Assembly (NCBI RefSeq): GCF_028823535.1
Contig: NZ_JAQIYM010000004.1
Coordinates: 62,001-126,000, forward strand
Length of the DNA stretch: 64,000 nt
Direction of reading: 5' to 3'
Origin: Pseudomonas serbica
GTDB lineage: Bacteria > Pseudomonadota > Gammaproteobacteria > Pseudomonadales > Pseudomonadaceae
Part shown: positions 17,625-27,416 of the stretch, piece by piece
Layout: each line of letters opens with the position of its first letter
Position numbering within the stretch: the first letter of the stretch is position 1
The notes under the pieces: generated by a model
Told to the model about the DNA's origin: nothing
The model's input: only the letters and a program-made list of their open reading frames with translations
Databases searched by the model: none
Program-made: the position numbers and the translations under genes

Positions 17625-18557
17625 TCAGTATCCGCGATTGAAATCCACTTCCCCGCGCAATGCCTCTCCCGCCTGATACGCCCGCAGGTTCTCGATAAAC
17701 AGATCCACCATCAGCGAAGGCGAGGTCGGTGCCGAGCTGTGGCCCGTCAGCAGCAGGCCAAAAGCCGTCCAGAATGGATGACGTTGTGGCAGCGGCTCCT
17801 GGCGACAGACGTCGATCACGGCGCCCACCAGATGCCCTTCCTTCAAGGCTTCCACCAGATCCGCATCCACCACCGCAACACCGCGCCCGACGTTGATGAA
17901 CAACCCGGTCGGCTTGAACTGCTTGAACAACGCCGCGTTGTAAATATCGTGGGTGTTCGGGGTATTTGGCAGCAGATTGACCACGTAATCCACTTCACCG
18001 ACCAAGCGCGGCAGATCCGCCAGCGAACCGACTTCGATGAAGGGTGACTGCTCACGGGCCTCACTGGCGATGCCATACAGCTGGACACCAAAAGGCACGA
18101 GGAACTGCGCCACCGTCTGCCCGATATCACCGGTGCCGACGATCAAGACCTTGCGCCCCGCCAGGCTCTGGCCGTGACGACTGTCCCATTTGCGCTCGAC
18201 CTGGCTGACCAGCCGCGCCAGCACTTCACGTTCGTGGCCGAGCATGTAGGTAAGCACGTATTCAGCCATGACCTGACCGAAAATGCCCACCGCGCGGGTC
18301 AGGCGATAGTGCCTGGGCAAGCCATCGGCCAGCAGCGGCGTGATCCCCGCCCAGGTCGATTGCAGCCATTGCGGCTGATGGCCCTGACGCAGCAGGGTCG
18401 CCAGCAAGTCGGGTTGGCCGAGCCAGACCGGGCAATCGGCGGCCAGACGAGCCAGTTCGGCGGAATCGCCGCTGGTCAGGACTTCCACCTCAGGCGCCGC
18501 CTCTTGCAACAGTCGGGCGTACACCGGGTGATCGTGTTCAGCAATCAGGACGCGCAT
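17625..18557 (-). CDS. D-2-hydroxyacid dehydrogenase (GhrA-like)
   Basis: A 310-residue NAD(P)-dependent reductase of the D-isomer hydroxyacid family. The dinucleotide motif is VLIVGTGDIGQTVAQFL (about 134-150). The substrate-binding arginine is in FINVGRGVAVVD, the acid of the relay is in DVCRQEPLPQRHPFW and the catalytic His in LLTGHSSAP (about 279-287). It fits glyoxylate/hydroxypyruvate reductases of the GhrA branch. It stands alone on the minus strand. Confidence 0.9.
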   Translation of the reverse strand: MRVLIAEHDHPVYARLLQEAAPEVEVLTSGDSAELARLAADCPVWLGQPDLLATLLRQGHQPQWLQSTWAGITPLLADGLPRHYRLTRAVGIFGQVMAEYVLTYMLGHEREVLARLVSQVERKWDSRHGQSLAGRKVLIVGTGDIGQTVAQFLVPFGVQLYGIASEAREQSPFIEVGSLADLPRLVGEVDYVVNLLPNTPNTHDIYNAALFKQFKPTGLFINVGRGVAVVDADLVEALKEGHLVGAVIDVCRQEPLPQRHPFWTAFGLLLTGHSSAPTSPSLMVDLFIENLRAYQAGEALRGEVDFNRGY

Positions 18558-18677
18558 GCTTCAAACCTTTCGAAAAACAGTGCGGACGGCCGCCGACAGA
18601 GCCCTGCTCCGTCGCTGCAGCCATCGCCAAAATCATTCAAGTGTCCATCGAGGCTTCGAACAAAGCCTGTCTGTCGA

Positions 18678-18971
18678 TCACATGGGATCGTTGCGTCGCA
18701 ACAATTCTTCCGGCAAGTGTTCGATGTATTCCTCTTCCGCTGGCGGCATTTGCAGGTGATAACCCTGCTTTTCGAGGTTTTCAAGAACCACGGCAATGTC
18801 CTCGCGCGACAGCTTGCGCTCGGGGCTCAATACCAGGTCGAACGCGTGGATAGCTTTGCCGAAGGCGGCCATCAGGGGTTCCGGTACACGCTCCAGGGCA
18901 TCGCTCTTGAGCACATAGAGGTACATCTCGTTTTTCTTCGAACTGCGGTAGATGGAGCAAATACGTTTCAA
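18678..18971 (-). CDS. ycgL: YcgL domain-containing protein
   Basis: A 97-residue protein beginning [21 protein letters not shown], the signature of the YcgL family. It is conserved downstream of rnd in pseudomonads. The start codon overlaps the rnd stop by four bases (ATGA arrangement), so the two are translationally coupled. Function is unknown; coupling with RNase D suggests a role in RNA metabolism, which is inference. Confidence 0.9.
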   Translation of the reverse strand: MKRICSIYRSSKKNEMYLYVLKSDALERVPEPLMAAFGKAIHAFDLVLSPERKLSREDIAVVLENLEKQGYHLQMPPAEEEYIEHLPEELLRRNDPM

Positions 18972-20101
18972 GGCTGTTCTCCGGCGGTGGCCAGGCTGTC
19001 GAGCAGCGCCTGGCCCATCAATTCGCGGCGCCAGCCACGCAATGAATCAGGCAATTGGTAGGGACCATTGGGGAAGCCGCTCTTGAGCAAGGCTTCCAGG
19101 GTTTTCTTGCGCAGCATCACCTCAGGCGCGATGTTCAGGCGCTCGGCCTCGGCCTGGCCGATGGCCTTGAGCCGCTTGAGCAGCGCGGCGGCGTCCACCG
19201 GCAACGGCTCAGGCACGGCGGGCGGCCATTGCTCGGGCGACACACTGCCAGAGCGCTTGATCAGATCAAGCAGAAACTCACCGTCCTGACGCACGGTGCG
19301 CGGGTGCATGTCTTCGATTTTCGCCAATGCGCCGAGGTTGTCCGGCTGCGTGCGCGCCAGCGGCCACAGCGAATGCTCGCGGATGATGCGGTTACGCGGC
19401 AGGTCACGGGCACGCGCCTCTTGCTCGCGCCAGGCGCAGAGTTCACGCAACACGGCGAGTTGCGCGCGGGACAGCTTCCAGGCCAGCTTGGCGTCGCGAT
19501 AGACCTCGTACGGGTCGATTTCACGGCGCAGGTTGGCCACCAGCTCCGCTCCGTCTTCCAGGACCCAGGCGTATTTGTCGTCCGAGAGTTGCGGGCGCAA
19601 CTTGACGAAGACTTCCGCCAGGTGCACGGCGTCTTCGGCGGCGTAGCTGATCTGGGTTTCGGACAGCGGACGTTGCAGCCAGTCGGAACGGGTTTCGCCC
19701 TTGGGCAGGTCGATGCCCAGCACTTCCTGCACCAGCCGCGAATAGCCCATGGAGAAGCCCAGGTTCAGGTAAGCGGCGGCCAGTTGCGTGTCGAACAGCG
19801 GTGCCGGCAGGCTACCGGTCAGGCGCAGCAGGACTTCGAGGTCTTCGCTGCACGCATGGACAACCTTGATCACGGCCGGATTTTCCAGCAACGCGGCCAG
19901 GGGCTGCCAGTTGTCGATGGTCAGAGGATCGATCAGGTAGGCACGTTCGCCATCGCCGACCTGCAGCAGGCCTGCGATCGGGTAGAAGGTGTCGACCCGC
20001 ATGAATTCGGTGTCGAGGGCAACGAACGGCAGTTGCTGCCACTCGGTGCAAAACCGACCGAGGCTATCGTTGTCGCGAATCCAGTGAATATCGATGGCCA
20101 C
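18968..20101 (-). CDS. rnd: Ribonuclease D
   Basis: A 377-residue 3'-5' exoribonuclease acting on tRNA and other small RNA 3' ends. The DEDDy exonuclease domain starts with [16 protein letters not shown] (D30 and E32). The HRDC domain follows at about residue 210. The start is the GTG at 20099-20101, read as VAIDIHW, with AGGGAG close upstream. The longer frame beginning at 20164 has no family match. Length is typical for Pseudomonas RNase D. Confidence 0.92.
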   Translation of the reverse strand: MAIDIHWIRDNDSLGRFCTEWQQLPFVALDTEFMRVDTFYPIAGLLQVGDGERAYLIDPLTIDNWQPLAALLENPAVIKVVHACSEDLEVLLRLTGSLPAPLFDTQLAAAYLNLGFSMGYSRLVQEVLGIDLPKGETRSDWLQRPLSETQISYAAEDAVHLAEVFVKLRPQLSDDKYAWVLEDGAELVANLRREIDPYEVYRDAKLAWKLSRAQLAVLRELCAWREQEARARDLPRNRIIREHSLWPLARTQPDNLGALAKIEDMHPRTVRQDGEFLLDLIKRSGSVSPEQWPPAVPEPLPVDAAALLKRLKAIGQAEAERLNIAPEVMLRKKTLEALLKSGFPNGPYQLPDSLRGWRRELMGQALLDSLATAGEQP

Positions 20102-20224
20102 ACGGCTCTCCCTTGAAGAATGGCGCGCAGTATATATCGCCCTCGACGATTTCCGCGCATCCACTGAACAAGAGCTTTAGCGAAAATGCCTGCCTGATGG
20201 CAAGAATAGTCCGACAAACACGAT

Positions 20225-20887
20225 CTAATCGACCTTACCCAGCACGTAAACCCGCCTCGGTGCGCAGCCGGGCAGAAAGTCCTGATGGCCGATCACGCGC
20301 AATCCTGCCTGTTTGAATTCAGCTTCTACCTGGACCTTGCTGATCAGCGGTTGAGTGGCAGGCCCCTGCCCGTCGGTGCGCCTACGCTTGAAACGACCAC
20401 CGATGCGCACCGCCACAATCACCGTATCTCGGCTGACCCGGCAAAACTCGCCCAACATCGCTAAACGAAGCTCGGGGCTGGCAATGTACTGAAACAGCTG
20501 CATGCAAAAAATGCAGTCAACCGCATTTTCCGACAAGCCAATGTTGAAGGCTGAGCTTTGAAAGGTCCTGACTCGCTGCATCAGGCAATGCGAATGGTGG
20601 CTTGGGGCATGTTCAAGGATCCCCTGGGACGGATCCATCGCCAGGATCACCCGGTTCGCCCGCTCGCCCAGCACCGACCAGAAGCGCCCGACGCCGCAAG
20701 CCACATCGAGAATCAAGCCCGGCTCGCCAGCGACCTTGAGCGCCCGGCGCACCAGTTGCTCGTCACGCCAGAACGCCAGCCGCTCTCCCAGGTCCTGCGC
20801 TTGCGGCTGCAGGCAGACGAGGGCGTGCTCCTGGTCATACTGCCGGGCGAACTCAAGCTCGATGGCGGAGGGGGATTGGGCTGACAT
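20225..20887 (-). CDS. Class I SAM-dependent methyltransferase
   Basis: A 220-residue methyltransferase. Motif I is LILDVACGVGRFWSVLGE (about 58-75), followed by RVILAMDPSQGIL and a late motif CIFCMQLFQYI. The target is unknown. It is on the same strand as, and 64 bases after, the lipid A phosphoethanolamine transferase gene, so it may be co-transcribed and could act on an envelope compound; that is inference. Confidence 0.85.
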   Translation of the reverse strand: MSAQSPSAIELEFARQYDQEHALVCLQPQAQDLGERLAFWRDEQLVRRALKVAGEPGLILDVACGVGRFWSVLGERANRVILAMDPSQGILEHAPSHHSHCLMQRVRTFQSSAFNIGLSENAVDCIFCMQLFQYIASPELRLAMLGEFCRVSRDTVIVAVRIGGRFKRRRTDGQGPATQPLISKVQVEAEFKQAGLRVIGHQDFLPGCAPRRVYVLGKVD

Positions 20888-20951
20888 GGGCTATGGCTCT
20901 TGGCGAAGACTGGCCGACCGCAGGCCGTTGCGTGAATGAACGTCGCAGCAC

Positions 20952-22601
20952 TCAATCTTTGGCCAATACGCCATCGATCGCCGCTCTACGGCACCCGGCA
21001 AACATATCCAGGTCCTGGTTATAAACCTTGCTGTCGACCTCCAGCAGCCCCAGCATCGAATGGAACAGGTTGTCCTGGCTCAAGGGTTTTTCACGACTCA
21101 GTTGCAGGCAATGGGTGTCTACCGAGAACGACTTCTGATAGCTGTCGGAGAACCATGCCAGCATCGCCACGTGTTTCTGTTGATCCGGTGCCAGCATGTA
21201 AGGCGTGCCATGGAGGAACAGGTTGTATTCGCCCAGGGATTCGCCGTGGTCCGACAGATAAAGCATCGCGGTATCAACCTTGTCCTGGTTGCTGCGCAAC
21301 AGATCGATCAAGGTCGACAGCACATGGTCGGTGTACACCAGCGTATTGTCGTAGCCGTTGATGATGCTTTCGCGGCTGCAGTTGTTCAGTGCATTGCTCT
21401 TGCAGACCGGGGTAAAGCGCTCGAATTCCTTCGGGTAGCGCTTGTAGTACTCCGGACCGTGACTGCCCATCTGATGCAATACCAGTACCGTGTCTTTATC
21501 CAGGGTATCGATGAAGTGTTGCAGGCCTTGCAGCAGGATTTCATCGCGACATTCACTGTTGGCGCACAGCACCGGGTCTTTCAGGTTGCTGAGGTCGTCA
21601 AGAGTGACGCGATCGCAGGTCCCCTTGCAGCCAGACTGGTTGTCACGCCAGATCACATCGAGGCCCGCACGCTTGAGCACATCCAGCAGGCCTTCTTCGT
21701 TCTTGGCCTTGCTCGCGTTGTAATCCTTGCGCCCCATGTTGGAGAACATGCAGGGCACCGACACGGCTGTTTCAGTGCCGCAAGACTTGACGTCGGTGAA
21801 CGCGATCAGCCCGGCTTCCTTTTCCAGTTTCGGCGTGGTGTCGCGGTTGTAGCCCAGAACGCCGAAGTTCTCTGCCCGGGCACTTTCACCCACCACCAGA
21901 ACCGTCAGGGACTTGCGACCATGGGTTTGCCAGGCGGAATCGCGCTGGGCATCTTCACCAACTTTGACAAAGGGCTGGCGCGCTAACGCGATCTGCTCAC
22001 GCAAGTAACCGGCGGAGGCACCTATGTAGTTGCTCGGCACCACCATCAAGCGCAGTTCGTGGTGATTGCGAAACAGCGAAGAAAGGCCTTGATAGTTGAT
22101 CAGCGCGACACCACCAATGACCGCCGCCGAGGCAAACGTCACGAGAACCTTGCTTAATAACTCTCGATGCCAGCGGCGATATTCAACCGGCGTTTTCCAC
22201 AATAACCAGGACGGAAGTACACCGAGGAAAACAATATAAGCAAGCAACTTTAACGACAGTAAGTCCCGTACTTCCGTGGCATTGGTTTGCGCGAAGTTTC
22301 GCAACATGCCAACGTCAATCAGGACGCCATATTGGCTCATGAAATAAGCGACACCCGCGCTGATCATGAACAGCAGGGTCAGCACCGGCTTCAGCACCGG
22401 GCGGAACGCCAGCAAGATCAGGATAATGTTGAACGCCGCGAGAATCATCGCCCCAAATGCCACGCGCATGACGATGCCTTTACCGTCAGACGAGGTAATA
22501 TCGAAGAGGTGTTGCCACAAGACGAAATTGCAGGCAGTCAATAAAAAGGCGCTGGCAATCAGTGTCACCCACTCCGGGCGCACGGCTTTAATCTTCAACA
22601 T
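20952..22601 (-). CDS. eptA: Lipid A phosphoethanolamine transferase
   Basis: A 549-residue inner-membrane enzyme that adds phosphoethanolamine to lipid A, lowering negative charge and giving polymyxin tolerance. Five N-terminal membrane segments (about residues 11-175) precede the periplasmic sulfatase-fold domain. Zn ligand E239 is in VVGESARAENFG and the nucleophile is T278 in SCGTETAVSVPCMFS, with the metal-site STDNE-like region YLSDHGESLGEYNLFLHG near residue 450. Numbering agrees with MCR-1 spacing. The upstream region is discussed separately. Confidence 0.92.
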   Translation of the reverse strand: MLKIKAVRPEWVTLIASAFLLTACNFVLWQHLFDITSSDGKGIVMRVAFGAMILAAFNIILILLAFRPVLKPVLTLLFMISAGVAYFMSQYGVLIDVGMLRNFAQTNATEVRDLLSLKLLAYIVFLGVLPSWLLWKTPVEYRRWHRELLSKVLVTFASAAVIGGVALINYQGLSSLFRNHHELRLMVVPSNYIGASAGYLREQIALARQPFVKVGEDAQRDSAWQTHGRKSLTVLVVGESARAENFGVLGYNRDTTPKLEKEAGLIAFTDVKSCGTETAVSVPCMFSNMGRKDYNASKAKNEEGLLDVLKRAGLDVIWRDNQSGCKGTCDRVTLDDLSNLKDPVLCANSECRDEILLQGLQHFIDTLDKDTVLVLHQMGSHGPEYYKRYPKEFERFTPVCKSNALNNCSRESIINGYDNTLVYTDHVLSTLIDLLRSNQDKVDTAMLYLSDHGESLGEYNLFLHGTPYMLAPDQQKHVAMLAWFSDSYQKSFSVDTHCLQLSREKPLSQDNLFHSMLGLLEVDSKVYNQDLDMFAGCRRAAIDGVLAKD

Positions 22602-22897
22602 GGTGATCGGCTATTCCTGAATAGAAGTGCCTTGGACAAGTGTGAAAATTTCATTTATCAAGACAGCACTAACTCTAGGCAGCCAACCATCAATTTTTCG
22701 TGAAAAAGAAGCCAACGATTAGTGGCCCCACCGGCACTTGATGAAACTTTTAGGTTATTTGAGAATGGTTCAGCCCTGGTTCAGCAAAATCACTCACCGC
22801 AGCATTATTTAATTTCCCGATACTGCCCGTGACTTTCTGATTTGCCGGCTGCGAACCCATCGCGCCTAATCGGCCCCTGACTTATCAAGGTCCGATC
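22602..22897. promoter_or_regulatory. Divergent intergenic region with an 11-bp-period direct repeat
   Basis: No gene is seen in these 296 bases between eptA and the MFS gene. Two identical GGTTCAGC octamers lie at 22767-22774 and 22778-22785, that is, 11 bases apart start to start. This is the spacing of OmpR-family response-regulator half sites. The segment near 22690-22715 is AT-rich and contains the dyad TTTTTCGTGAAAAA. Which of the two genes it serves is not clear. Confidence 0.45.
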
Positions 22898-24076
22898 ATG
22901 GAAAACATTCGCGTTACCTCCCGCCCTGCCCTGTGGCTGATGTTCAGCATCATGCTGGTCGCCCTTAACCTGCGGCCTTCCATGGCTGCGGTCGGTCCCT
23001 TGCTGTCGGCGATTCGTGGCGATATCCCGCTGAGTTTCAGCCTCGCCTCGCTGCTGACCCTGCTGCCGGTCATGACCATGGGGCTGGCAATGTTCTTTGG
23101 GCTGGCGATCAGTCAACGCCTCGGCGAGCGCCGCACAGTCGTGCTGTCGCTGCTGGTCATCGGCCTGGCGACTGCATCGCGGTTGCTCCTCGATTCGGCG
23201 CTGGAACTGATCCTTAGTGCCATGCTGGCCGGCATCGGTATCGCACTGATCCAGGCACTGATGCCGACGCTGATCAAAGCCCGCTTCAGCGACAACGTGG
23301 CCCTGTGCATGGGGCTCTACGTCACGTCGATCATGGGTGGCGCCGCCATTGCCGCCTCTTTCGCCCCACTGGTGATGGTCCATACAGGCAGTTGGCGCCT
23401 GGGCCTGGCCATCTGGGCGGTGCTGGCCGCGCTCGCGCTGCTGTTCTGGTGCGGTCAACGGGTGGGGGCACCGACACCGGGATCAACCAGCCACCGCTCG
23501 TTCTTCAGTCACCCCCGCGCCTGGCTGCTCGCGGTGTTTTTCGGCCTGGGCACGGCGTCCTATACCTGCGTGCTGGCCTGGATGGCGCCGTACTACGTGG
23601 AAAAGGGCTGGAGCGAACAGGACGCCGGGTTGTTGCTGGGCTTCCTCACCGCGATGGAGGTGTTGTCCGGCCTGCTGGTTCCAGCCATTGCCAACGGCAG
23701 CCGCGATCGGCGCCTGGTGCTGGTGGTGTTGCTGGCGCTGATCATGATTGGTTTTTGCGGGTTGATTCTCAGCCCGGATAACTTCGGCCTCCTGTGGCCA
23801 TGCCTCCTGGGACTTGGAATCGGCGGGCTGTTCCCAATGAGCCTGATCGTGTCGCTGGATCATCTGGACGAGCCCCGGCAAGCGGGTGGGCTCACGGCGT
23901 TTGTGCAAGGCATCGGCTATCTGATTGCGGGGGTCTCGCCGCTGGTGGCCGGGATGATCCGCGATCAACTCGGCAGTTTCGAATGGGCCTGGTGGTCGCT
24001 CACGGGGGTCGTAGCCCTGATGATCCTGATGGCCTTGCGCTTCGATCCACGCCATTACGCCAGGCACATGCGGTGA
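22898..24076 (+). CDS. CynX/NimT-family MFS transporter
   Basis: A 392-residue major facilitator with about 12 membrane segments. The N-terminal MLVALNLRPSMAAVGPLL is characteristic of the CynX/NimT (cyanate / 2-nitroimidazole) branch. The loop motif SQRLGERRTV is present after segment 2. Start preceded by AAGGT. The natural substrate is unknown. It is followed, 82 bases on, by a LysR regulator on the same strand, which may control it. Confidence 0.85.
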   Translation: MENIRVTSRPALWLMFSIMLVALNLRPSMAAVGPLLSAIRGDIPLSFSLASLLTLLPVMTMGLAMFFGLAISQRLGERRTVVLSLLVIGLATASRLLLDSALELILSAMLAGIGIALIQALMPTLIKARFSDNVALCMGLYVTSIMGGAAIAASFAPLVMVHTGSWRLGLAIWAVLAALALLFWCGQRVGAPTPGSTSHRSFFSHPRAWLLAVFFGLGTASYTCVLAWMAPYYVEKGWSEQDAGLLLGFLTAMEVLSGLLVPAIANGSRDRRLVLVVLLALIMIGFCGLILSPDNFGLLWPCLLGLGIGGLFPMSLIVSLDHLDEPRQAGGLTAFVQGIGYLIAGVSPLVAGMIRDQLGSFEWAWWSLTGVVALMILMALRFDPRHYARHMR

Positions 24077-24158
24077 CTCCGAACGCCTACCAGACATTCT
24101 CCTGTTGCCGTCATTGAGCTAGGATCAGTCGCTCAAGTTTGCACATGAGCCAGAAAGG

Positions 24159-25094
24159 ATGCTGAACAGCAACGTGCTACGAAAGCTCGACATGCAGGAC
24201 TTGATGGTGTTCGTCGCCGTGTATGAGCACAACAGCGTCTCCGGCGTTTCCGAGACGCTGTGCGTCAGCCAGTCCACCGTGAGTTACTGCCTGAAAAAAC
24301 TGCGTGCAGGGTTTGAGGACGAATTGTTCATCAACACCCGCACCGGGATGCGCCCCACTTACAAGGCCGACAGCATGTACCCCCACGTGCTGAAGATCCT
24401 CGACAGCATCAACCTGTGTCACGCCAGTGCGTCGGCATTCGATCCCACCCTGCAACCCACGGTTTTCAACCTCTGCGCACCGGAATACTTCGAGCAGCTG
24501 GTTCTACCGCGCCTGCTCAAGCGCTTCGCGCTCGCCGAGCTTGCTGTGGTGGTCAATGTGCATAAACTCGAGACTGACATCCCGGCCCAGGCGCTGCGTG
24601 AGGGCAGCCTGGATCTGGCGATTGGTTTTGGCCCCGACTTTCATCGAAGCCACGCTGACTGCCATGTACGCACGCTGCTGGAAGACGATTTCGTCTGCGT
24701 CCTCGACAAACGCAGCGCTTCGTCGCAACCACGCCTGAGCCTGCAAACCTTCATCGAGCGCCGACACGTGTTCCCGACCCCCTGGACCTCCACCAGCAAC
24801 ATGGTCGACGGCTGGTTGGCCCAGCAAAACCGCCAACGGCAGATCGTCGCGCGGGCCAACAGCTACGGCGCGGCCCTGAAGATGATCGGCGGCACCGACT
24901 TCCTCCTCACCCTGCCCCGGCGCATCCAGCAATTGCTGGCCGACGAGACCGCCTTCGAGCGTTGCGAAGCACCCAATGGCTTGCCGGGTTTCACCCTCGA
25001 CATGCAATGGAGCCAGGGCGCCGATCAGGACAGCGCCAACATCTGGCTACGCGAGCAGGTGATCGAGGCCTGCGCGGAACTGGACACGGCCTGA
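24159..25094 (+). CDS. LysR-type transcriptional regulator
   Basis: A 311-residue regulator. The helix-turn-helix is near the start: LRKLDMQDLMVFVAVYEHNS, then SETLCVSQSTVSYCLKKLR. The effector domain runs from about residue 95. It resembles the NodD/LeuO-like branch in having the MQDLMVF opening. Its convergent neighbour is the hydroxymuconate isomerase gene, only three bases away. Its target is not evident. Confidence 0.87.
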   Translation: MLNSNVLRKLDMQDLMVFVAVYEHNSVSGVSETLCVSQSTVSYCLKKLRAGFEDELFINTRTGMRPTYKADSMYPHVLKILDSINLCHASASAFDPTLQPTVFNLCAPEYFEQLVLPRLLKRFALAELAVVVNVHKLETDIPAQALREGSLDLAIGFGPDFHRSHADCHVRTLLEDDFVCVLDKRSASSQPRLSLQTFIERRHVFPTPWTSTSNMVDGWLAQQNRQRQIVARANSYGAALKMIGGTDFLLTLPRRIQQLLADETAFERCEAPNGLPGFTLDMQWSQGADQDSANIWLREQVIEACAELDTA

Positions 25095-25097
25095 AAC

Positions 25098-25463
25098 TCA
25101 GACGCCGACGGTAGTCTTGGCATAGGACTCGCGATCAATGTCGAGAATCTCCACGCACAACTGCACCTCCACCCCCGTCGGCCATTCACACAGATCCTTG
25201 AGCACGGCCAGCAGACTGTCGGACAGCTGCTTCTTGATCTCCGCAGAGCGACCGCTCAGCACGGCCAGTTTCACATGCACGAACGCCCGCTCGGCCAATG
25301 CCGTGCCGACCCTGAACGTCTGGACCTTCACCGCGCGACTCTTGATGTCGAGTTCGGCACCGAACTGACCGGAGCCCACCAGCGTATTGTTCAGGCGCAT
25401 CAACGCCACATCGGCGTTCAGGTCAGGCAGGTTGGCGGTATATTCCAGGTGCAGGTGAGGCAT
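25098..25463 (-). CDS. 5-carboxymethyl-2-hydroxymuconate Delta-isomerase-like protein
   Basis: A 121-residue protein of the tautomerase superfamily. It starts MPHLHLEYTANLPDL, where Pro2 is the expected catalytic base after Met removal. It fits the HpaF/CHMI family of homoprotocatechuate degradation in length (about 120-130). No other hpa gene is nearby, so it may be an isolated paralogue. It lies 58 bases after the LysR gene on the same strand and could be its target. Confidence 0.8.
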   Translation of the reverse strand: MPHLHLEYTANLPDLNADVALMRLNNTLVGSGQFGAELDIKSRAVKVQTFRVGTALAERAFVHVKLAVLSGRSAEIKKQLSDSLLAVLKDLCEWPTGVEVQLCVEILDIDRESYAKTTVGV

Positions 25464-25521
25464 GGCGTAACTCCCTTAGGTCGGTGGAAAAGTTCATAGG
25501 TATAACACGGCGCTGCCTTGC

Positions 25522-26448
25522 TCACTGGGGCAGCGACAACAGATTGCGCTCGCCCATGAAGGCTTCGAGCCGTGAGCGCAGCCAGCGCTCGGCGGGGTCG
25601 CTGTCGACGTGGCTGAGCCAGACCATGGACAGCTCCAGGGTCGGTGTCTTGAACGGAAACGGCTCCTTGAACAACTGGCCGGACGCCGCCATGGCCTCTG
25701 CCGTGTAATCCGGCAGGCTGGCCAGCAGATCGGTCCCGGCGAGCAAGGCCGGCAACGAACTGTATTGCGGCACCGAGAGCACCACCTGGCGCGTGCGGCC
25801 GATTGCCGACAGCCACTCGTCCGCGAAGCCACTGACGTTGGCAATATGGGATACCAGCACATGAGGGCGCGAGCAGTACTCATCGAGCGTCAACGGTGTA
25901 TCACTGGCATCGGCGCGTAGAACGCTGGGCTGGATGTGCCGCAACAACTTGCGTTTGGCGTTGGCCGGCAGACCGCGGGTCTGGCTGACTCCGACCGTGA
26001 TGTCTCCTGACGCCAGCAAGTCGGGAATGCGCCAGTAATCGACATTCTGCACCACGAATACCACCTTCGGCGCTTCCTGGCGCAACGCCCGCAGCAATGG
26101 CGGCAACAGGCCGTACTCGACATCGTCGGACATCCCGATGCGAAAGGTCATGGTGCTGCTGCTCGGGTCGAAATCATGGGTCAGGCTCAACGCCACCGAC
26201 AACGAATCCAGCGCCGGCGACAAATGCCGAAAGATCTCTTCAGCCCGCGCCGTCGGCTCCATGCGATGCCCGACGCGGATGAACAACGGATCGTTGAACA
26301 TGGTACGCAAGCGGTTGAGTGCCGAACTGATGGTCGGCTGACCAAGAAACAGCTTCTTCGCCACCTTGGTGACGTTGCGTTCGAGCATCAGCGTTTCAAA
26401 CACCACCATCAGGTTGATGTCGGCCTTGCGTAGTTCGTTGCGATTCAT
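25522..26448 (-). CDS. LysR-type transcriptional regulator
   Basis: A 308-residue regulator. The DNA-binding region is MNRNELRKADINLMVVFETLM, then KLFLGQPTISSALNRLRTMF. An effector-binding domain follows from about residue 92. The opening resembles the NodD/LeuO type. It is transcribed toward the isomerase gene. The effector is unknown. Confidence 0.87.
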   Translation of the reverse strand: MNRNELRKADINLMVVFETLMLERNVTKVAKKLFLGQPTISSALNRLRTMFNDPLFIRVGHRMEPTARAEEIFRHLSPALDSLSVALSLTHDFDPSSSTMTFRIGMSDDVEYGLLPPLLRALRQEAPKVVFVVQNVDYWRIPDLLASGDITVGVSQTRGLPANAKRKLLRHIQPSVLRADASDTPLTLDEYCSRPHVLVSHIANVSGFADEWLSAIGRTRQVVLSVPQYSSLPALLAGTDLLASLPDYTAEAMAASGQLFKEPFPFKTPTLELSMVWLSHVDSDPAERWLRSRLEAFMGERNLLSLPQ

Positions 26449-26670
26449 CCATTGACCCCGCGCTCAAAAACTATCGACAGTTTAGGGAGGTGTAACAAGC
26501 GGTGTCTACGCGACTTAGCGAATGCCGCGAGAGATCCTGGTTTAATGCCAACAGGTTCACACGCGGATTTTTATTTCGCCTCCGATTTGGCCCAGCCTCT
26601 CAAGGCAGCTTCTGTGCTGACATCGAGGATTTCCTGGACAGACACTTTATTGTTAGCGCCTTTGGCCAAT
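26449..26670. other. Intergenic region, possible coding remnant
   Basis: These 222 bases between a LysR gene and the small exported-protein gene contain no clear gene. On the minus strand, 26571-26680 reads as a protein-like stretch (SEVELAKGANNKVSVQEIL and on to WAKSEAK, stop at 26571), in a different frame from the upstream gene. It could be a frameshifted tail or a remnant. Confidence 0.4.
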
Positions 26671-27099
26671 TCAACTTCTGACGCAGTATTCCATACCGTG
26701 CCCGCCACCATTGTATTCAGGACCGTAATAATATTTAGTGAAAGACACTTTGCCCTCGGGCGTTGTAACAAGTTGCGCAACACCGACCCCATAATCCTTC
26801 AACGCCGGATCAGTATGCGCAAAAGACACCGCCAGCGAATCGGACGTAGCGGCCGCGAACCCGACATACCTGGAGTTGTCCTCCATCGTCAGTACAAAGG
26901 CATAGGCCCCGAACTTCCCGACACTTTGCTCTGCATTGAGCTTCATTTCGACGACACCTTTATAATCACCCGCATGACTGTCCTTGCCGACACATTCATA
27001 GCGCCCGCTATAATCCGTACCGGTAAAGGACGCCGGCGCCTGGGCAGCCCAGGCTGGCGCGGAAATGAATACCATGGCAGCGGTAATGCTCCGGAGCAT
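26671..27099 (-). CDS. Small exported protein of unknown family
   Basis: A 142-residue protein. The signal peptide is MLRSITAAMVFISAPAWAAQ (cleavage near residue 19). Two cysteines remain in the mature chain, in SGRYECVGKDSH and at the extreme end in EYCVRS, which would allow one disulfide. The start at 27099 is preceded by AGAGAGG, so the 25 residues of open frame upstream are excluded. No family is recognised. Base composition is more AT-rich than the neighbours. Confidence 0.7.
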   Translation of the reverse strand: MLRSITAAMVFISAPAWAAQAPASFTGTDYSGRYECVGKDSHAGDYKGVVEMKLNAEQSVGKFGAYAFVLTMEDNSRYVGFAAATSDSLAVSFAHTDPALKDYGVGVAQLVTTPEGKVSFTKYYYGPEYNGGGHGMEYCVRS

Positions 27100-27416
27100 A
27101 TTGACCTCTCTTGGACTTGCAGGAATTAGTATCAGATATTCTGTAGGAATATTCTTCAGATTAGCGTGCAACAATTACCTGATTGCTCACTAGCCATCAA
27201 TTATGAATATCACGCTCACAGATTACTTGAGAGTTTTGAAACAAGGTCTTTCGCAAGAACAACAAACATGCGCACATTGCAAGCAACGAAGTCAAACATC
27301 CCGACACAATCCAGCGGATGATAAAGAAGCTCGGTTATTCCAGAATATCCCTGCGTCATCCAACCCGGATGATAGAAGCACACGTACTTATTTAAATTAT
27401 CGCAAGGAAGCAATAA
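27100..27416. other. AT-rich intergenic region
   Basis: No gene is supported in these 317 bases, which lie between divergent small genes. A perfect inverted repeat ATATTC (27136-27141) / GAATAT (27147-27152) with a five-base loop lies close to the exported-protein start. The stretch is clearly richer in A and T than most of the window. An open frame from 27203 overlaps the next gene in another frame and has no convincing features. Confidence 0.5.
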
